A stretch of DNA of 64,000 bases, from positions 62,001 through 126,000 of the forward strand of contig WBMZ01010282.1 in the NCBI GenBank assembly GCA_013400975.1, in the 5' to 3' direction. Positions 62,175 through 64,000 of this stretch are shown here, piece after piece. The stretch is from Atrichornis clamosus (taxonomy: Eukaryota > Chordata > Aves > Passeriformes > Menuridae). Numbering within the stretch: position 1 is the first letter of the stretch; each line of letters starts with the position of its first letter. A program made the position numbers and the translations under genes. Under the pieces are notes generated by a model. It searched no databases. It had not been told where the DNA came from and was given only the letters and a program-made list of their open reading frames with translations.

Positions 62175-63058
62175 AAATGCCAGCGGAAGGCCTGTCCAAG
62201 ATACCCAGACTAGAGAGCTCTGCCCATCTCAAGTCTCTTCTCTGAGCACCTCAAACTGCCCTGTACAATTAGCAGATCAGTTAATTGCACCTTGTATGTG
62301 GTCTGTGTATGGCTTGGAAATGGGAAGGCAGCAGTTTGCAATTACTATTTTTTTTTTAATTCAGAAATATTTTTAGCTCATCTTTTACCTGCAAGCTTAC
62401 ATATTAAACCCAATTAAAAATGCACTTTGTTCTTTAAAAATGAAACTCAATATCAGCCACTCTTCTCCTTTTATCTCTTCGGTGCAGTGGTACTGCTGGA
62501 GAGAGAAGTAATTAATGAAGAGAATCAAAAAGTTTCCAAACTGTTTCCTCTTCACAATATAATCATGATTATATTAATGTAGTGTTTTTATTAAATGAAA
62601 ATCAAGCCAACCTAAGCCTGTGAGTGTTACTTCACAGGCAAAGAAACCTTTATTAGCATTCCCTAGCTGCTGCTGCAATTCTTTCAGGGAAGTTTTATTG
62701 CTGCAATATATATTCTCAGGTCTGCTACTAGATTTTTGTCTTGTTTATGGAATTTAAATGGTGTATTAGACTAAATTCTTCACTCTGCCTCTTTCCAGAA
62801 ATGGAGATCCTAGACAGATGAGTTGATGGGAAGAAAACCAAATAGAAATAACCCCCCTAACACTTGTGTATTAGAATGCAGTAAACAGCCACATTTGTAT
62901 CAGATATCAAATTCTCTGCTGACCTCTGCCGAAGCTGTTGTGGGAGCAAGGGAAACGTGGTCAGGCAGAGCCATGTGTTACCCTGACTCCAAACTCAGAG
63001 CCTTCAAGCTGTGAGGATGAAGCACCAGAACCGCAGCTCTGAAAACTTCAGAGGACAA

Positions 63059-63572
63059 TCATGGAATTGTTCATGTTGGAAGAGACCTTCAAGATCACTG
63101 AGCCCAGCTGTCAAACCCCACACCATCACCATGTTTGCCATTAAACCAAGTCCTCAAGTGCCATATCTACACATTTTTTGACCACTTCCAGGGATGGCGA
63201 CCCCACCACTTCCCTGGGCAGCCTAATCCAAAGCTTTACAACCCATTACATTAAAAAAAATTTCCTAATAGCTGATCTAAACCTCATCCGGTGCAACTTG
63301 AGGCCATTTCCTCTCGTCCTGTCACTTGTAAGCTGGCAGAAGATACTGACACCCAGATCACTATAACCTCCTGTCAGGGAGGTGTAGAAAGTGAGAAGGT
63401 GTCCCCTGAGCCTCCTTTTCCCCAGGCTGAGCCCCGCTAGCTCCCTCAGCTGCTCCCCATGAGCCTTGTGCTCCAGCCCCTCTCCCAGCTCCACTGCCCT
63501 TCTCTGGACTCACTCCAGCGTCTCAGCGTCTCCCCTACAGCGAGGAGTCGGAAACTGAACCCGGAGCTTTCT
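63059..63572 (-). mobile_element. CR1 retrotransposon of a second subfamily, 5'-truncated, about 510 bp
   Basis: The element is on the minus strand. Its 3' end at 63059 reads on the plus strand TCATGGAATTGTTCATGTTG and GAAGAGACCTTCAAGATCA, unlike the AGAATGGTTTGGGTTGG ends of the other copies, so it belongs to another CR1 subfamily. Typical CR1 blocks follow: CCACTTCCAGGGATGG, CCACTTCCCTGGGCAGCC, TTTCCTAATAGCTGATCTAA, TTTCCTCTCGTCCTGTCACT and GACTCACTCCAGCGTCTCAG. Recognisable homology ends at about 63572. Few mismatches are obvious in the central blocks. Confidence 0.95.
63160..63572 (-). pseudogene. CR1 ORF2 C-terminal remnant, truncated
   Basis: The minus strand of this CR1 copy keeps an open stretch (about 63246-63494) with the C-terminal landmarks of CR1 ORF2. 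These are ELAGLSLGKRRLRG, LLTFYTSLTGGYSDLGVS, FCQLTSDRTRGNGLKLH and RFRSAIRKFFL, close to the family's LGLSSLEKRRLRGDL…SDRTRGNGLKLHQGRFR…IRKFFF. The endonuclease and the catalytic part of the reverse transcriptase are absent because of 5' truncation. It is better preserved than the 6.5-7.2 kb copy, which suggests a somewhat younger insertion, but it cannot encode a working enzyme. Confidence 0.85.
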
Positions 63573-64000
63573 CCTCCCTGCCTCTCCTGCTGACCCCCAG
63601 TGCAGGGCCTGTCCCGTTCCAGGCCAGCTCTCACACTCCATGCCCTGGCGAAGCTGGGATCTCACGGGGCTTTGGTGCACGGAGCACCCAAGGACAGCAC
63701 CTCGCTCTGCTTCTGCTCCTTGCAATCAAGGAGTCCCTCTAATGCAAAAGGGTCCTCAGCACAGGCTCAGCAGCGCGCAGACTCTGGGAGTCACTGGGAG
63801 TATGTCCTCTGGTCTGAAATGTCGTTGGCCTTTTAGACAGCTTATTTCCACTAATCAAGCAATTCCCAAATCCCAGAGTGCCACAGGAAGAAGTTAGGTG
63901 GACGCTTTTATCAAATGGAGCCTTCTCCCATGTCCTACATTTCAGGAGGGCTGGGGCAGGGGGTTCCTGTCTTTCCCCAGGGTTCCTCTCCCTGGTAGAC
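63573..64000. other. GC-rich flank of the last CR1 copy
   Basis: No gene is recognised. The first 150 bases are GC-rich, with several frames open on both strands. They could be an extra decayed piece of the same CR1 or ordinary flanking DNA. A short GTCGTTGGCCTTTT at about 63820-63834 faintly recalls a CR1 coding block, but it is too short to call. Confidence 0.4.

Larger units (their letters stand above)
52646..63058. other. AT-rich single-copy non-coding DNA with small local duplications
   Basis: No gene is recognised over about 10 kb. Several short inverted and tandem repeats are listed separately (52919-53024, 55401-55438, 58376-58396, 60386-60437, 62145-62174). The open frames at 52694-53245 (183 codons), 55643-56182 (179 codons) and 57366-58031 (221 codons) match no family I know, and the first is built partly from the inverted repeat. 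The block 57000-57700 is AT-rich and looks like a possible conserved non-coding element. Confidence 0.5.

Noticed and set aside
1..64000. CRISPR arrays, operons, ribosome binding sites or prophage features
   Set aside because: The CR1 and MIR content shows vertebrate nuclear DNA; no regular spaced repeats or tightly packed genes are present.

Overview
This window looks like a piece of a bird nuclear genome that carries no recognisable gene. The main evidence is six clear CR1 non-LTR retrotransposon fragments (about 2.7, 6.5-7.2, 24.7, 36.3, 52.5 and 63.1-63.6 kb). Most carry the avian-type 3' end built from AGAATC/TTCTATGA-like octamers. Five worn tRNA-headed SINE (MIR / CORE-SINE type) copies are also present. 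CR1 also occurs in crocodilians and turtles, so 'bird' is an inference from the look of the CR1 3' ends, and no order or species can be given. Base composition is mostly AT-rich with short GC-rich patches, as in an avian intergenic or long-intron region. 

Layout: 1-17.5 kb is single-copy DNA with five degraded SINE remnants (1.4, 9.4, 10.1, 14.1, 17.4 kb) and two CR1 copies, one of which keeps the wrecked C-terminal part of the reverse-transcriptase ORF. 17.5-36 kb is mostly single-copy with one internally deleted CR1 copy. 36-53 kb is AT-rich, with two about 130-bp CR1 tails and a GC-rich patch at 45.8-46.4 kb. 53-64 kb is AT-rich, with small local duplications and inverted repeats, and ends in a longer CR1 copy of a second subfamily (63.1-63.6 kb). 

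No open reading frame resembles a protein family I know except the two CR1 ORF2 remnants. The remaining ORFs are short, often lack an ATG, overlap on both strands and fall in GC-rich patches where stops are rare by chance. No rRNA, functional tRNA, CRISPR array, operon or bacterial-type signal is present. The window could be intergenic or could lie inside a very long intron; sequence alone cannot decide. Nothing here acts as a gene system. The points worth following are the pattern of CR1 break points, a microhomology deletion inside one CR1, a cluster of old SINEs, several perfect small inverted repeats and tandem duplications, and some AT-rich blocks that could be conserved non-coding elements.
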